From contig NZ_JPUA01000034.1 in NCBI RefSeq assembly GCF_002211105.1, positions 132,682 to 196,681 of the forward strand: a DNA stretch of 64,000 nt, in the 5' to 3' direction. This stretch comes from Halomonas campaniensis (GTDB taxonomy: Bacteria > Pseudomonadota > Gammaproteobacteria > Pseudomonadales > Halomonadaceae). Within the stretch, counting starts at the first letter, position 1, and every line of letters begins with the position of its first letter. A program made the position numbers and the translations under genes. Under the pieces are notes generated by a model. That model did not search any database. It had not been told where the DNA came from and saw nothing but the letters and a program-made list of their open reading frames with translations. Of this stretch, positions 24,671 through 34,306 are shown piece by piece.

Positions 24671-26635
24671 CTAGTAGGCGTAATGGGCCAACGCTATTGA
24701 ATTATCCTCTTCGCTAACCTTGAAGCGGCCCACCATGTCGGCCATATCGCCCGCCTGATCGTCGAGCGAACGGCTCGCGGTGGCCACTTGTTCGACCAGC
24801 GCCGCGTTTTGCTGGGTTACTTCTTCCAACTGCGTCAACGCTTGGTTGATTTGCTCAATGCCGGAAGATTGCTCTGACGTGGCCGAGGATATTTCCGACA
24901 CCAGGGCGGCAGTATGCTGAGCGCGTTCTGCAATGGCTTTTAGCGTTTCGCTGGTTGACGTGACCAGGTTCCCGCCCTCTTTGATGCTTTCAACATTGTT
25001 CTCGATGAGCTTGCGAATCTGCTTGGCTTCTTCGGCACTTCGGCTCGCCAGATTACGCACTTCTGAGGCCACTACCGCGAAGCCGCGTCCTTGCTCACCG
25101 GCACGCGCTGCTTCAACGGAGGCATTCAAGGCCAGAATGTTGGTCTGAAAGGCAATGTTATCGATGGCTTCCACTATTGCTGTGACTTTCTGGTTGGCCT
25201 CTTCGATCTGCTCCATCGCCAGGCGCGCCCGGTCGGCGATATCGTTCGCTTCATTGGCCTGATCAGCCATGTCCTGCGTAGAGCGGCGCGCTTGTTGAGC
25301 GGTATCCGCACTCTGTTTTACGGTCGCCGTAATCTGCTCCATGCTGGAAGCTGTTTCGACTAGCGAAGCGGATTGCTCTTCCGTGCGTTGTGCGAGATCC
25401 GCATTGCCTTTCGCAATTTCCTTGCTGGCTAGCTCAACGGACAGGGCGCCCTGTTTAATGCTGGCCACGAGCTCTTCTGTTTTAATCGTCGATTCGTTGA
25501 ATGCGAGGTAAAGCTGAGAGAGTTCGTCACTGCCTGGAACGGCCAAACGCTGAGTAAGATCGCCACCGCGTGTTTGGATGTTTTCAAGCGCGACATTTAG
25601 CGGCCTAGCGATACTACGAACTATGAACACTGCCAATAGAATAGCGAGAAGCGCGGCGGCCAAAGAAAGAACGAGGTAATACACCAGCTCGCTTATCGCT
25701 TCATCTCGCAAGTTCTGAGCAGTATCCAGCAACACTGCAATTGCACTGTCTCCAACCGCTGCTAGTTGATCAATTAGCCGGGTCTGCTGTTCAAACCATT
25801 GCTGGTGGTCGAGGTTAAACGCTCCCCTCGTGCCTCGTTCGATTGCGATGCTACGCATATCCGCCAGGTTGCTGGCAAGATCACTTGCCAATACCTCTGC
25901 CAGTTCGTTTTGAATAGCTTCATTCGAAAAACTATTAAAACTGTTGATGTAGACGCTGGATCGGCCTGTCAGTGAGAGCAGGTTGGTGTACATCGCTGGA
26001 GACAGAGTATTGGTACTGAAAGCGGTCGTTAACATGGCACGCTCTATACCCGCTAACTCTTTAATATTCAGAAGGTTATAGTAAGCATTGAGCTGCCTGA
26101 TAACTTCGCCTTGTTCAACGCTAAACGTTAATTGGCTAACAGTGCTAATTAAGAAGTTATTAATATTTGTGTAGTAAGCGTTGGACTGCTCACCAGATAT
26201 TTCCTGGTGGTCAACGCGCTGGCGGTGGGTGGTTAACTCTTTTAAAAGATTGTTGGCCTGATTCACTTGGGCCTGAACCGCGGCATCATCTTCAGAGTAG
26301 GTTAGGCTAGTGGTATAGGTGTTGAATTCGTCAAGACGCTCATCAGTTTTCCGGCGCTGGTTGGGTAGTTCCGCGCGAAAATTTTGCCCTTTACTACCTA
26401 AAAATGCGGCTGTCATGCCTCGCTCGCGCTGCAACTCATGAACCAGATCCCCGGCATATTGGCTCAGCACCGTCATTTCCTGCAGATGGTTCATTTCCGA
26501 GACAAGTGATTTACGTTCCAAAATACCCGACACGGCTAACCATGCCATGGCTATCAGCGGTAAGGCGAGCACCAGTACAAATTTACGCCCTAAGGAAACA
26601 CGGTGTAGTGCCTGCAGCATTCTGTTTTCTCTCAT
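24671..26635 (-). CDS. Methyl-accepting chemotaxis protein with NIT sensor domain
   Basis: Chemoreceptor of 654 residues. A first membrane helix (about 17-37) is followed by a large NIT-type periplasmic domain (about 45-300), with [20 protein letters not shown] as the hallmark of nitrate/nitrite-sensing domains. Then come a second helix (about 317-340), HAMP (about 340-395), and the signalling hairpin with the invariant tip [20 protein letters not shown]. It relays ligand binding to CheA/CheW; the ligand may be nitrate or nitrite, but NIT domains vary. The ATG at 26635 is used; an ATG at 26620 has a somewhat better upstream purine run. No C-terminal NWETF-like tether is seen. Confidence 0.92.
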   Translation of the reverse strand: MRENRMLQALHRVSLGRKFVLVLALPLIAMAWLAVSGILERKSLVSEMNHLQEMTVLSQYAGDLVHELQRERGMTAAFLGSKGQNFRAELPNQRRKTDERLDEFNTYTTSLTYSEDDAAVQAQVNQANNLLKELTTHRQRVDHQEISGEQSNAYYTNINNFLISTVSQLTFSVEQGEVIRQLNAYYNLLNIKELAGIERAMLTTAFSTNTLSPAMYTNLLSLTGRSSVYINSFNSFSNEAIQNELAEVLASDLASNLADMRSIAIERGTRGAFNLDHQQWFEQQTRLIDQLAAVGDSAIAVLLDTAQNLRDEAISELVYYLVLSLAAALLAILLAVFIVRSIARPLNVALENIQTRGGDLTQRLAVPGSDELSQLYLAFNESTIKTEELVASIKQGALSVELASKEIAKGNADLAQRTEEQSASLVETASSMEQITATVKQSADTAQQARRSTQDMADQANEANDIADRARLAMEQIEEANQKVTAIVEAIDNIAFQTNILALNASVEAARAGEQGRGFAVVASEVRNLASRSAEEAKQIRKLIENNVESIKEGGNLVTSTSETLKAIAERAQHTAALVSEISSATSEQSSGIEQINQALTQLEEVTQQNAALVEQVATASRSLDDQAGDMADMVGRFKVSEEDNSIALAHYAY

Positions 26636-26797
26636 GGAAAGGGGAGTTCATGAGGTTTTCGGGGCGCGAGCCCTTATCAACAACATGAAGGGGTGAGCAC
26701 CAATGGCTCATTTTCCATGTATCGGCACTACTGATTTGATACTAAAGTCGTGATGATAGTTATCTGTCATAAAATTGACTCGCATCAATTTTCTTAG

Positions 26798-26848
26798 GAT
26801 CAGGGCTGCTCACGAAGCAGGTGGGAGCGCTATAACGCCTTCCTGATC
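26798..26848. repeat. REP-like palindromic element
   Basis: GATCAGG (26798-26804) pairs with CCTGATC (26842-26848). Inside lie a small hairpin (CTGCT / AGCAG) and GTGGGAGCGCTATAACGCC text typical of REP-type repeats. It sits after the CGNR gene and before the chemoreceptor gene. A related AGGCGTTATA / TATAGCGCCT hairpin lies at 20740-20769. Confidence 0.35.
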
Positions 26849-26878
26849 ATGCACTTGGTGATCCGAAATTGACGAGTC

Positions 26879-27454
26879 TCACGTGCTCGTTTTTTGCCTA
26901 GCCCGATGCGCTGCCGCTTTCATTCTGTTTCCGCAGGAGGCCATGCTACACCAGCGGCGCCGGTGCGATTTTGTTTGATCGTGGAACAGTAGAACGCAGT
27001 CTGAGGCTTCGCACTCTTTCACGAGCTGTAGATCTTCCTCGGTAAGCAACTGGACTAACGCGGAAGCGACAGGCTGCAACAGGCTCTCGCTTTCCATGTT
27101 GCGCTGATAGATTTTTTTCTGAAACGCCGACGCCGTTGGCTGCCATTCGATTTTCTCTAGGGGATAACCCCGTTCCAGCACGTGATTCACCACTGTGGGA
27201 TCTGCGGCCCGCCCTTGCTGGGCCGAGATCAGGAGATCCCGCATGTTGTCGCGCAGTTCCCGCGCAAGGTGGGCTATTCCAGCTGGGGGGCTTTCACACT
27301 CTTCCGACAACACGCACGCCTGTTGAAGCCACGCAATGACACTGCGGTCGTCCTCCAGGCACTCTTGCTGCTCCTCCCCTACGCCAAACTGCGTGTTGAT
27401 GAAATCGATGGCGAGATTGCTGGCGATAAACGGAGGCGTAATTTTTGATGTCAT
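26879..27454 (-). CDS. CGNR zinc-finger regulator (ABATE domain)
   Basis: Protein of 191 residues. The N-terminal ABATE region (about 8-125) opens FIASNLAIDFINTQ. The C-terminal zinc finger has CEASDCVLLFHDQTKSHRRR, then WCSMASCGNRMK with the CGNR motif and a basic helix for DNA binding. Family members are stress or catabolism regulators next to the genes they control. Here it is divergent from an alpha/beta hydrolase gene, with a doubled operator-like array between them, so it likely controls itself and that gene. Confidence 0.9.
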   Translation of the reverse strand: MTSKITPPFIASNLAIDFINTQFGVGEEQQECLEDDRSVIAWLQQACVLSEECESPPAGIAHLARELRDNMRDLLISAQQGRAADPTVVNHVLERGYPLEKIEWQPTASAFQKKIYQRNMESESLLQPVASALVQLLTEEDLQLVKECEASDCVLLFHDQTKSHRRRWCSMASCGNRMKAAAHRARQKTST

Positions 27455-27459
27455 ATTTA

Positions 27460-27532
27460 GTAACCCTTAATTCGATATTTGACAGGTTACTATTATTCTG
27501 TGTAACCTTCAAAAATTGCTATTACCGGTTAC
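27460..27532. promoter_or_regulatory. Double operator GTAACC-N19-GGTTAC
   Basis: The inverted pair GTAACC (27460-27465) and GGTTAC (27485-27490) is repeated exactly at 27502-27507 and 27527-27532, with the same 19-bp spacer and a 42-bp period, four helical turns. It fills the gap between the CGNR regulator and the hydrolase start. Four exact half-sites with conserved phasing strongly suggest binding of a dimeric regulator, most simply the CGNR protein. Confidence 0.7.
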
Positions 27533-27546
27533 CAAGGAGTATATCC

Positions 27547-28494
27547 ATGACATCTAAAAATACCTCGGTCTCTGCGACTATCGAGGAAGCACCGGCGACC
27601 AGCGCTGAGCACTCCTCTGGCTCGACAGCTGAGCAGGTTCATTATCGTTTCGAGAAAGTCGGCGATGTGGAGGTTTTCTATCGTGAAGCGGGGGATCCGG
27701 CGGCGCCGACAGTGCTGCTGCTCCACGGCTTTGCTGCCTCCTCGTATATGTGGCGGGATGTGATTGAGGCGCTTGCCGATGGCTATCACGTCGTGGCACC
27801 GGATTTGCCCGCGTTTGGCTTTACCCAGTCACCGGCACGCGGTGAGTATGAGTACACCTTTGCCAACCTGACAAAGACGATTGATCGGTTCACTGAGCAG
27901 TTGAAGCTCGACCGCTATGCCATCGCCGTTCACGACTATGGTGCCCCTGTTGGTTGGCGTTTGGCGGTGGCCCACCCATCAAAAGTCACCGCTATCATTT
28001 CGCAAAACGGTAATGCCTATGAGGAGGGGCTTTCAAAAGGGTGGGAGCCGATTCAAACGTATTGGAATACACCTTCTCAGGCGAATCGTGAGGCGCTGAG
28101 CGACTTTCCAACACCGGCGTCGATCAAGTGGCAGTACGTGGAGGGCGTAAGCGATACCAGTGTCGTAGCCCCGGATGCCTATACGCTGGAAGGAACTCAG
28201 ATATCGCAACCTGGCATGGCCGATATCCAGCTCGATCTATTGCTGGATTACGCCACCAACGTTGCGAAGTATCCCGAATTCCAGGCCTACTTTCGGGAGC
28301 AACAACCACCGCTGCTCGCGGTGTGGGGGAAGCATGATCCGTTCTTTCTGCCGCCGGGTGCGGAAGCCTGGAAGCGAGATATTCCGCAGGCGGACATCCG
28401 CTTTTACGACACCGGGCATTTTGCACTGGAAACCCATGGCGATGTCATTATCCCGGTGATGCGTGAATTTCTGGATAAACACCTGAAAGCATAA
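27547..28494 (+). CDS. Alpha/beta hydrolase, epoxide hydrolase/haloalkane dehalogenase-like
   Basis: Protein of 315 residues. It has an HGFAASSYMW oxyanion region (60-69), DLPAFGFT, and a nucleophile elbow VHDYGAPVGW with aspartate D130 rather than serine. WGKHDPFF supplies the acid region and GHFALETHG the histidine H291. An Asp nucleophile points to epoxide hydrolase, haloalkane dehalogenase or fluoroacetate dehalogenase chemistry. The first about 30 residues are a Ser/Thr/Ala/Glu-rich leader. The ATG at 27547 with AAGGAG 8 bases upstream is chosen over a longer reading to 27445. It is divergent from and probably controlled by the CGNR regulator. Confidence 0.88.
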   Translation: MTSKNTSVSATIEEAPATSAEHSSGSTAEQVHYRFEKVGDVEVFYREAGDPAAPTVLLLHGFAASSYMWRDVIEALADGYHVVAPDLPAFGFTQSPARGEYEYTFANLTKTIDRFTEQLKLDRYAIAVHDYGAPVGWRLAVAHPSKVTAIISQNGNAYEEGLSKGWEPIQTYWNTPSQANREALSDFPTPASIKWQYVEGVSDTSVVAPDAYTLEGTQISQPGMADIQLDLLLDYATNVAKYPEFQAYFREQQPPLLAVWGKHDPFFLPPGAEAWKRDIPQADIRFYDTGHFALETHGDVIIPVMREFLDKHLKA

Positions 28495-28538
28495 ACACCC
28501 GAAAACATAAACGGCTGAAACACACTCACGCCCCCATC

Positions 28539-28565
28539 AAGCGGCGGTCACGGTGGCCGCCGCTT
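28539..28565. terminator. Bidirectional terminator hairpin
   Basis: AAGCGGCGG (28539-28547) pairs with CCGCCGCTT (28557-28565) between two convergent genes. The stem is GC-rich and strong; the following T-rich stretch is short. It probably ends both transcripts. Confidence 0.6.
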
Positions 28566-28612
28566 CATGTTTGGCTTCTCCATTTGCGGGAAGAGAAGGG
28601 GAGTATCAGCGT

Positions 28613-29785
28613 CTAACGCATTTTGAACGGATTCAAGCCGTTGGCTTGCTGCATCATCATGCGTTTGGCGAATGGGAAACGCTCGGCGAGCTGCAGACTT
28701 AGATCGCCTAGCTGGCGTAACGGTTTGGCACCGGTAAACAGGTGGTGAAAGCTATCGGTGGCGGCGATCATCGCTTGGTTAGCCGCGCGGCGCTGGCACT
28801 CAAAGCGGAGTAGGTTGAGGTAGTCGCCGGGGTCGCGGCCCTGAATAATGATCTCGGCAAGGGTGTCGGCGTCGTGCAGGCCGATATTTAACCCCTGGCC
28901 TGCCAGCGGGTGCACCACATGGGCGGCATCGCCAATCAGCGCCAGACGTTTGCCGATATAGCGGTGGGCGTGCTGGCGCTTGATGGGGAAGCTGGCCCGG
29001 GCGACGATGCGGATGAGGTTACCCAGGCGTTTAGGGAAGGCCATTTCAATCGCTGCTTTCAGCGCTTCATCGTCCAGCTGTTCACGGTCTTGGGTGGCTT
29101 GCTCGGTGTCGTACCACACCAGGGAAGCGCGGTGGCCAGGCAGGGGCAGCATGGCGATGGGCCCGGTGGGGGTGAAAACCTGCCAACTGACATCCTGCTG
29201 GGGCAGTTCGGTTTCCACATTAATGATCATCGCCCGCTGGTGGTAGTCGTAGCTGCTAACGCTGATTCCTGCTAGCTCACGCAGGGTCGATTTTGCGCCG
29301 TCGGCGCCGACGATTAAGCGGGCGCTGAGGGTTTTGCCGTTATCTAGCTCCAGCAGACGGCCAGTGCTCGAGGTGATCGTGCTTAATGGCGCGCACTGGG
29401 TATAGCAGGCGACGCTGGGCAACTGTTGCAAGCGCTGCCATAGGGCGTACTGCAGCGTGCGGTTTTCGATAAAGATACCGAAATCATCCATGCCGCTATC
29501 CTGTGCGGAAAACAGCGAGTGGCCGGTGCCGTCCTGGTTGGAGACATCAATATGCCGAAACGGGCAGCTACGCTCTTCCGGCAGCGCTGTGCCGCTGGCC
29601 TTAACAAAGGCTAACGAGCGTGCGTTCAGCGATGAAATGCGCAGGTCATAGTCACCGCTAGGTTCAGCAGGGATGTCGCCTTGCTCCACCAGCCCGACGG
29701 AGAAGCCAGCATGACCCACACGAGCCGCCAGAGCGGCGCCCACCATGCCGCCGCCGACAATAATAATGTCATGATCGTGCTGCAT
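28613..29785 (-). CDS. UbiH/UbiF-family FAD-dependent monooxygenase
   Basis: Flavoprotein hydroxylase of 390 residues. FAD-binding IIIVGGGMVGAALA lies at the N-terminus, the GADGAKS motif is central, and LALIGDAAHVVHPLAGQGLN is the second FAD motif typical of UbiH/UbiF/VisC/COQ6 proteins. These hydroxylate the ubiquinone ring at the inner membrane; which position cannot be told from sequence, though a 2-octaprenyl-3-methyl type is plausible. The ATG at 29785 with AGGAGA 8 bases upstream is preferred over a GTG at 29806. It stands alone, convergent with the hydrolase gene. Confidence 0.88.
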   Translation of the reverse strand: MQHDHDIIIVGGGMVGAALAARVGHAGFSVGLVEQGDIPAEPSGDYDLRISSLNARSLAFVKASGTALPEERSCPFRHIDVSNQDGTGHSLFSAQDSGMDDFGIFIENRTLQYALWQRLQQLPSVACYTQCAPLSTITSSTGRLLELDNGKTLSARLIVGADGAKSTLRELAGISVSSYDYHQRAMIINVETELPQQDVSWQVFTPTGPIAMLPLPGHRASLVWYDTEQATQDREQLDDEALKAAIEMAFPKRLGNLIRIVARASFPIKRQHAHRYIGKRLALIGDAAHVVHPLAGQGLNIGLHDADTLAEIIIQGRDPGDYLNLLRFECQRRAANQAMIAATDSFHHLFTGAKPLRQLGDLSLQLAERFPFAKRMMMQQANGLNPFKMR

Positions 29786-29891
29786 AAGAGTATCTCCTGG
29801 GTGCACAATAAGCGTTGAAGGGCGCGTTGTTTAGCCCGCTGTTGCACTACAGTATCGTTGAGTTTGAACCACATTGCCTAGAGGTGAACGA

Positions 29892-30749
29892 TTGACGCAG
29901 GCCGTGGAAATGGCAGAAAGCATTGCTCAGGCGGGAGAGGAGCTGGCGGCGTTTATTCAGCAGCACCCCAAACTGTGGGTGATTACTGGCGCCGGTGTGA
30001 GTACCGACAGCGGTATTCCGGACTATCGCGATGCGGATGGTCAATGGAAGCGGCCGCCCCCGGTGCAGCATGGCGACTTTATGAGCTCTCACCACGTTCG
30101 GCAGCGCTACTGGGCACGAGCACTGATCGGCTTTAGCGCCATGCGCGAAGCCCAGGCCAGCGGCGCGCACCGGGCGCTGGCCGCGTTGGAGTCACAGGGG
30201 TATATCCAACAGTTGGTGACCCAAAACGTTGACCGCTTGCATCAGCGCGCTGGTTCGCGCCGGGTGATCGACCTGCATGGCCGGGCGGATATGGTCAAGT
30301 GCATGGTTTGCGACTACCAAATGATGCGCCACGCCATGCATGCCGAGATGGCGCGCATGAATCCTAGCTTTGTAGGCTTGCAGGCCGGCCACGCCCCAGA
30401 TGGCGACGCTGACCTGGAAACCGACTTCAGCAGCTTTCATATTTTCGACTGCCCGCGCTGCAGCGGTATTTTAAAACCTGATGTAGTGTTTTACGGCGAT
30501 GTAGTGCCCGCCGAACGGCGGTTGGCAGCCCAGGTAGCGTTAGCTGAGTCGGATGCAGTGCTGGCCGTGGGCACTTCATTAATGGTGTTTTCCGGCTACC
30601 GCTTCTGCCGCGCCGCCCATGAGCGGGGCATACCGCTGGCATCGCTCTCCCTCGGCGTGACCCGGGCCGATGCGCTATTGACCCACCAGTGGCGGACGCC
30701 GTTGACCCCGGTGCTGGAGCAGGCTGTTCGCTGTTTGCAGCGGCGTTAA
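29892..30749 (+). CDS. Sir2-family NAD-dependent protein deacylase
   Basis: Sirtuin of 285 residues. VITGAGVSTDSGIPDYRD binds NAD, TQNVDRLHQRAG and DLHGR (catalytic His) form the active site, CMVC and CPRC are the four zinc cysteines, and VGTSLMV is the later NAD contact. It removes acyl groups from lysines using NAD. The insertion between the cysteine pairs (about 40 residues) is typical of the class II-like bacterial/SIRT4 relatives. The TTG at 29892 preceded by GAGGTGA is preferred; a TTG at 29874 and an ATG at 29910 are alternatives. Confidence 0.9.
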   Translation: MTQAVEMAESIAQAGEELAAFIQQHPKLWVITGAGVSTDSGIPDYRDADGQWKRPPPVQHGDFMSSHHVRQRYWARALIGFSAMREAQASGAHRALAALESQGYIQQLVTQNVDRLHQRAGSRRVIDLHGRADMVKCMVCDYQMMRHAMHAEMARMNPSFVGLQAGHAPDGDADLETDFSSFHIFDCPRCSGILKPDVVFYGDVVPAERRLAAQVALAESDAVLAVGTSLMVFSGYRFCRAAHERGIPLASLSLGVTRADALLTHQWRTPLTPVLEQAVRCLQRR

Positions 30750-30805
30750 CTTGACTAAAGTGCTAGGGTATTAGCTATATAACGCCATCAATAGCGGAGC
30801 CTGTC

Positions 30806-32269
30806 GTGCTGCCATTCGAACATCTCTATTCCACCTTACCCGAACCCCTGTGGGTTGCCACCCAAGCAACGCCTGTATCCAGCCCTGAGCTGATCGCGTT
30901 TAATGCCTCGCTGGCTCATGAGCTAGGCGCCAAAGAGATACCTGACTCCGAAACGCTGGCCCAGTGGTTTAGCGGCAACCAGCTCATGCCAGAAGCCAAG
31001 CCGGGGGCGTTAGGTTACGCAGGCCACCAGTTCGGAAACTTTGTGCCGCAACTGGGCGATGGCCGCGCACTGCTGCTGGGGGAAGTGATCGACCAGAATG
31101 GCATTCGCCGCGATGTGCAGCTAAAAGGCAGCGGCCGCACGCCGTTTTCCCGTGGTGGCGATGGCCGTTCCCCCTTAGGCCCGGTGCTGCGAGAATATCT
31201 GGTCAGCGAGTTTATGGCCGCGATGGGCATTCCCACCACTCGGGCCTTGGCTGCGGTGACCAGTGGGGAGCGTGTGGTGCGACAGATGGCCGAGCCCGGG
31301 GCGGTGTTTACCCGCGTGGCCAGCAGTCATATTCGCGTGGGCACCTTCCAGTTTATTGCTGCTCGCCGTGACGAGCAGGCGTTAAAAGCGCTGGCAGATC
31401 ATGTCGTTGAGCGTCATTACCCGGAAGCCGCCAGCGCCGAAGACCCTTATTTGGCGCTGCTGGAGGCAGTGGTCGCCCGCCAAGCGGTGCTGATTGCCCG
31501 CTGGATGAGCGTCGGCTTTATCCACGGCGTGATGAATACCGATAACTGCAGCATCGCCGGGGAAACCATCGATTACGGCCCCTGTGCCTTTATGGAGCAG
31601 TTTGATCCCCAGAAGGTGTACAGCTCCATCGATCAGGGTAAGCGCTATGCATTTGATAACCAACCGGCGATAGCCCAGTGGAATCTGGCCCGCTTTGCCG
31701 AAACGCTGCTTCCGTTAATGAATGAAGAGGGAGAGGCATTGGTGGAGCAGGCCACTGATGCCATTCACCGCTTTGAGCCATTGTTCAGCGCCGAACAGCG
31801 TCGTCTGCACGCCGATAAACTCGGCCTTGCAGCAGGCAGCGACCAAGCCGTGCCACTGATGGAAGCGTTGGAAAGCCAGATGCATCATGGGCGGATGGAC
31901 ATGACGGCCACCTTTGATGCGCTCACCCAATACGCCTCGTCGCTGAGTGATGAGCATCGCGAGGCACTGCTGGCGCTGACGACGCAGCCCGATGAATTAT
32001 CAACCTGGCTGGATACCTGGCAGCAAGAGCAAGTGGTCAATCAAGATGGCGAACGATTCACTGCCATGCGTCACGCCAACCCAGTGATTATTCCCCGTAA
32101 CCATCGAGTTCAAGAAGTCATTGATGCCGCTTACGACGGTGATTTTTCGCCTTTCCATACCCTTCTCGCGGTGGTGACCAAGCCGTTTGATGAATCGGTT
32201 GAAGCGCGCCGCTTGGCAGCGCCTGCAACGGAAAATGAGCAGGTGCTAAGAACCTTCTGTGGTACATAG
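30806..32269 (+). CDS. selO: Protein adenylyltransferase SelO (YdiU family)
   Basis: Pseudokinase-fold AMPylase of 487 residues, the usual length. LKGSGRTPFSRGGDGRSPLG is the nucleotide-binding hallmark. LREYLVSEFMAAMGIPTTRA, HGVMNTDNCSIAGETIDYGP (Asn/Asp metal site) and the C-terminal RHANPVIIPRNHR are all family-specific. SelO transfers AMP to protein substrates and is linked to oxidative stress responses. It starts at a GTG with CGGAG 7 bases upstream. Bacterial forms such as this lack a selenocysteine; the C-terminus ends CGT, keeping a cysteine near the end. Confidence 0.93.
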   Translation: MLPFEHLYSTLPEPLWVATQATPVSSPELIAFNASLAHELGAKEIPDSETLAQWFSGNQLMPEAKPGALGYAGHQFGNFVPQLGDGRALLLGEVIDQNGIRRDVQLKGSGRTPFSRGGDGRSPLGPVLREYLVSEFMAAMGIPTTRALAAVTSGERVVRQMAEPGAVFTRVASSHIRVGTFQFIAARRDEQALKALADHVVERHYPEAASAEDPYLALLEAVVARQAVLIARWMSVGFIHGVMNTDNCSIAGETIDYGPCAFMEQFDPQKVYSSIDQGKRYAFDNQPAIAQWNLARFAETLLPLMNEEGEALVEQATDAIHRFEPLFSAEQRRLHADKLGLAAGSDQAVPLMEALESQMHHGRMDMTATFDALTQYASSLSDEHREALLALTTQPDELSTWLDTWQQEQVVNQDGERFTAMRHANPVIIPRNHRVQEVIDAAYDGDFSPFHTLLAVVTKPFDESVEARRLAAPATENEQVLRTFCGT

Positions 32270-32313
32270 CGCCTATGCTAGACTGTGTTTTTTTACAGTT
32301 AGGCGGGTAGCCG

Positions 32314-33360
32314 GTGCGCAAGATTATTCACTGCGACTGTGACTGTTTTTATGCTGCTGTGGAAATGCGCGATAACCCCGCGCTGCGGGATATCCCGATT
32401 GCCATTGGCGGCAGTGTGGAGCAGCGCGGAGTGGTCGCCACCTGTAACTATCCTGCCCGTGAGTTTGGCATTCACTCCGCAATGCCCATGGGCCAAGCGC
32501 TCAAGCGCTGCCCGCATCTAACCGTCATTCGTGGCGATATGGCCAAATACAAAGAGGTCGCCCGCCAAGTCTTCGCCATTTATCGCGATGTGACTGAACT
32601 GATCGAACCGCTCTCCTTGGATGAGGCCTTTCTGGATGTCTCGGAGGTCACCCAGCATCACGGCAGCGCGACACTCATGGCCGAAGCGATTCGCGAGCGG
32701 GTGAGCCGCGAAGTGGGCATCACTGTCTCTGCAGGCGTGGCGCCCAATAAGTTTCTGGCCAAGATCGCCAGCGACTGGAACAAGCCTGATGGTCTCTGCG
32801 TCATCACGCCGGACAAAGTCGACAGCTTTGTGCAGCAGCTACCGGTGAAAAAAATCCATGGCGTTGGCCCGCGCACCGCTGAAAAGTTGGCGGGATTGGA
32901 TATCCACACCTGTGCCGACCTGCGTACCCGCACGCTAACAGACCTGGTCGAGCATTTCGGCCGCTTTGGACGGCGGCTACACGAGCTAAGCTGGGGGCGC
33001 GACGAGCGCCCGGTGAAAACCCACCGTGAGCGCAAATCGGTCAGTACCGAACAGACCTACGCTCAGGATTTACCCAGCCTGGATGCCTGCCGCAGTGAGC
33101 TACCGGCGCTGATCGAGGATTTAGAGCGTCGCTACGCACGGCTTGACCCACCTCTGGCGGTACGCGGGTTGATCGTAAAAGTGAAGTTCAACGACTTTAC
33201 CCAAACCACCGTCGAACACGCCGACCCCGCGCCTAACCTTGAGCAGTTTGAAACCCTGCTTAACGTTGGCTGGGCCAGGGGAGAGCGGCCCGTGCGCCTG
33301 CTGGGGGTAGGCTATCGGCTGGCGGAGAACAGTCAGGAGCATCAACTGTCGTTGTTTTAA
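32314..33360 (+). CDS. dinB: DNA polymerase IV
   Basis: Y-family translesion polymerase of 348 residues. Metal ligands are D8 (HCDCDCF), D103 and E104 (SLDEAFLD), and Tyr13 is the steric-gate position. KKIHGVGPRTAEKL is the helix-hairpin-helix. The final residues QLSLF form the beta-clamp-binding motif. It starts at GTG. E. coli DinB has V and M where this protein has cysteines at 7 and 9, a mild oddity. It sits downstream of selO in the same direction, and no clear LexA box was recognised in the 44-bp gap. Confidence 0.95.
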   Translation: MRKIIHCDCDCFYAAVEMRDNPALRDIPIAIGGSVEQRGVVATCNYPAREFGIHSAMPMGQALKRCPHLTVIRGDMAKYKEVARQVFAIYRDVTELIEPLSLDEAFLDVSEVTQHHGSATLMAEAIRERVSREVGITVSAGVAPNKFLAKIASDWNKPDGLCVITPDKVDSFVQQLPVKKIHGVGPRTAEKLAGLDIHTCADLRTRTLTDLVEHFGRFGRRLHELSWGRDERPVKTHRERKSVSTEQTYAQDLPSLDACRSELPALIEDLERRYARLDPPLAVRGLIVKVKFNDFTQTTVEHADPAPNLEQFETLLNVGWARGERPVRLLGVGYRLAENSQEHQLSLF

Positions 33361-33469
33361 TTAGCCTGTTAATCCTTTGCCCGATTGACCACGTGTCGGG
33401 AGCACGTTAAAACAGACGTATGATAGTTTGAATAATTCATTTTCCGTTTGGCCACCCACGAGCCCCGCT

Positions 33470-34297
33470 ATGTCTGTCGATGCCGCTTCACGTCCCCGTT
33501 TAGTGTTTGCCCACGCCAATGGTTTCCCAGGGTTGAGCTATCGCAGCCTGCTAAATCCACTGGCAGAGATGTTTGACCTCCATCCTCTGGATCGCCTGGG
33601 GCACCACCCTGACTACCCCGTAAACCACAACTGGGGCAACCTGGTGGATGAGCTGCTGAGCTACCTACCTGAGAGCGATACGCCGCTGCTGGGCGTGGGG
33701 CACTCGTTGGGTGGCACCTTGATGGCCATGGCCGCCGATAAACAGCCTGAGCGCTTTTGCGGGGTGATCATGCTTGATCCTCCCTTGATGCTGGGAACGG
33801 ACGCCTGGGCAATGAAAGCTGCCAAGCGGTTTGGCTTTGTAGACCGCGTCACACCAGCAGGTAAAACCTTGGGCCGGCGCACCGTGTGGCCGAGCCGCGA
33901 AGCGATGGCAAGCTCGCTGGGTCGCCGTGGTCTGTTTCGCCGCTTTACCCCCGAGGCACTCAACGACTACATTGAAGCAGGGACGCGCTTGTTAGACGAC
34001 GGCAGTGCGCAACTGACCTTTGATCCGCAGATTGAGGTGGAGATTTTCCGCCATCTGCCCGATCACCTTTCGCGCCTACCGAAACGTTTGGGTGTGCCGC
34101 TTGAGCTGGTGGCGGGTAAAGAGTCCCATCTGCTGACCGCTTCGCGGATCAAACGCTTGAAGCGAAAGGGCTTATCGGTCAGTGAAGTCCCTGGCACGCA
34201 TATGTTTCCTATGGAGCATCCGGATGAAACCCGTGCCGCTATTTTGTCTGCTTGGCAGCGATTGTCCGCAGCTAGTAGAGCATCAAATACAGCGTAA
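33470..34297 (+). CDS. Alpha/beta hydrolase
   Basis: Protein of 275 residues with FAHANGFPGLSYR (oxyanion), a GHSLGG nucleophile elbow (Ser), and GTHMFPMEHP supplying the histidine near the C-terminus. Esterase or acyltransferase-like activity on a small substrate is expected; nothing is more specific. The ATG at 33470 is chosen; a TTG at 33428 would add 14 residues without a ribosome-binding site. A small YkoF-like gene follows 9 bp later, so the two are co-transcribed. Confidence 0.85.
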   Translation: MSVDAASRPRLVFAHANGFPGLSYRSLLNPLAEMFDLHPLDRLGHHPDYPVNHNWGNLVDELLSYLPESDTPLLGVGHSLGGTLMAMAADKQPERFCGVIMLDPPLMLGTDAWAMKAAKRFGFVDRVTPAGKTLGRRTVWPSREAMASSLGRRGLFRRFTPEALNDYIEAGTRLLDDGSAQLTFDPQIEVEIFRHLPDHLSRLPKRLGVPLELVAGKESHLLTASRIKRLKRKGLSVSEVPGTHMFPMEHPDETRAAILSAWQRLSAASRASNTA

Positions 34298-34306
34298 GGA
34301 GGCGTT

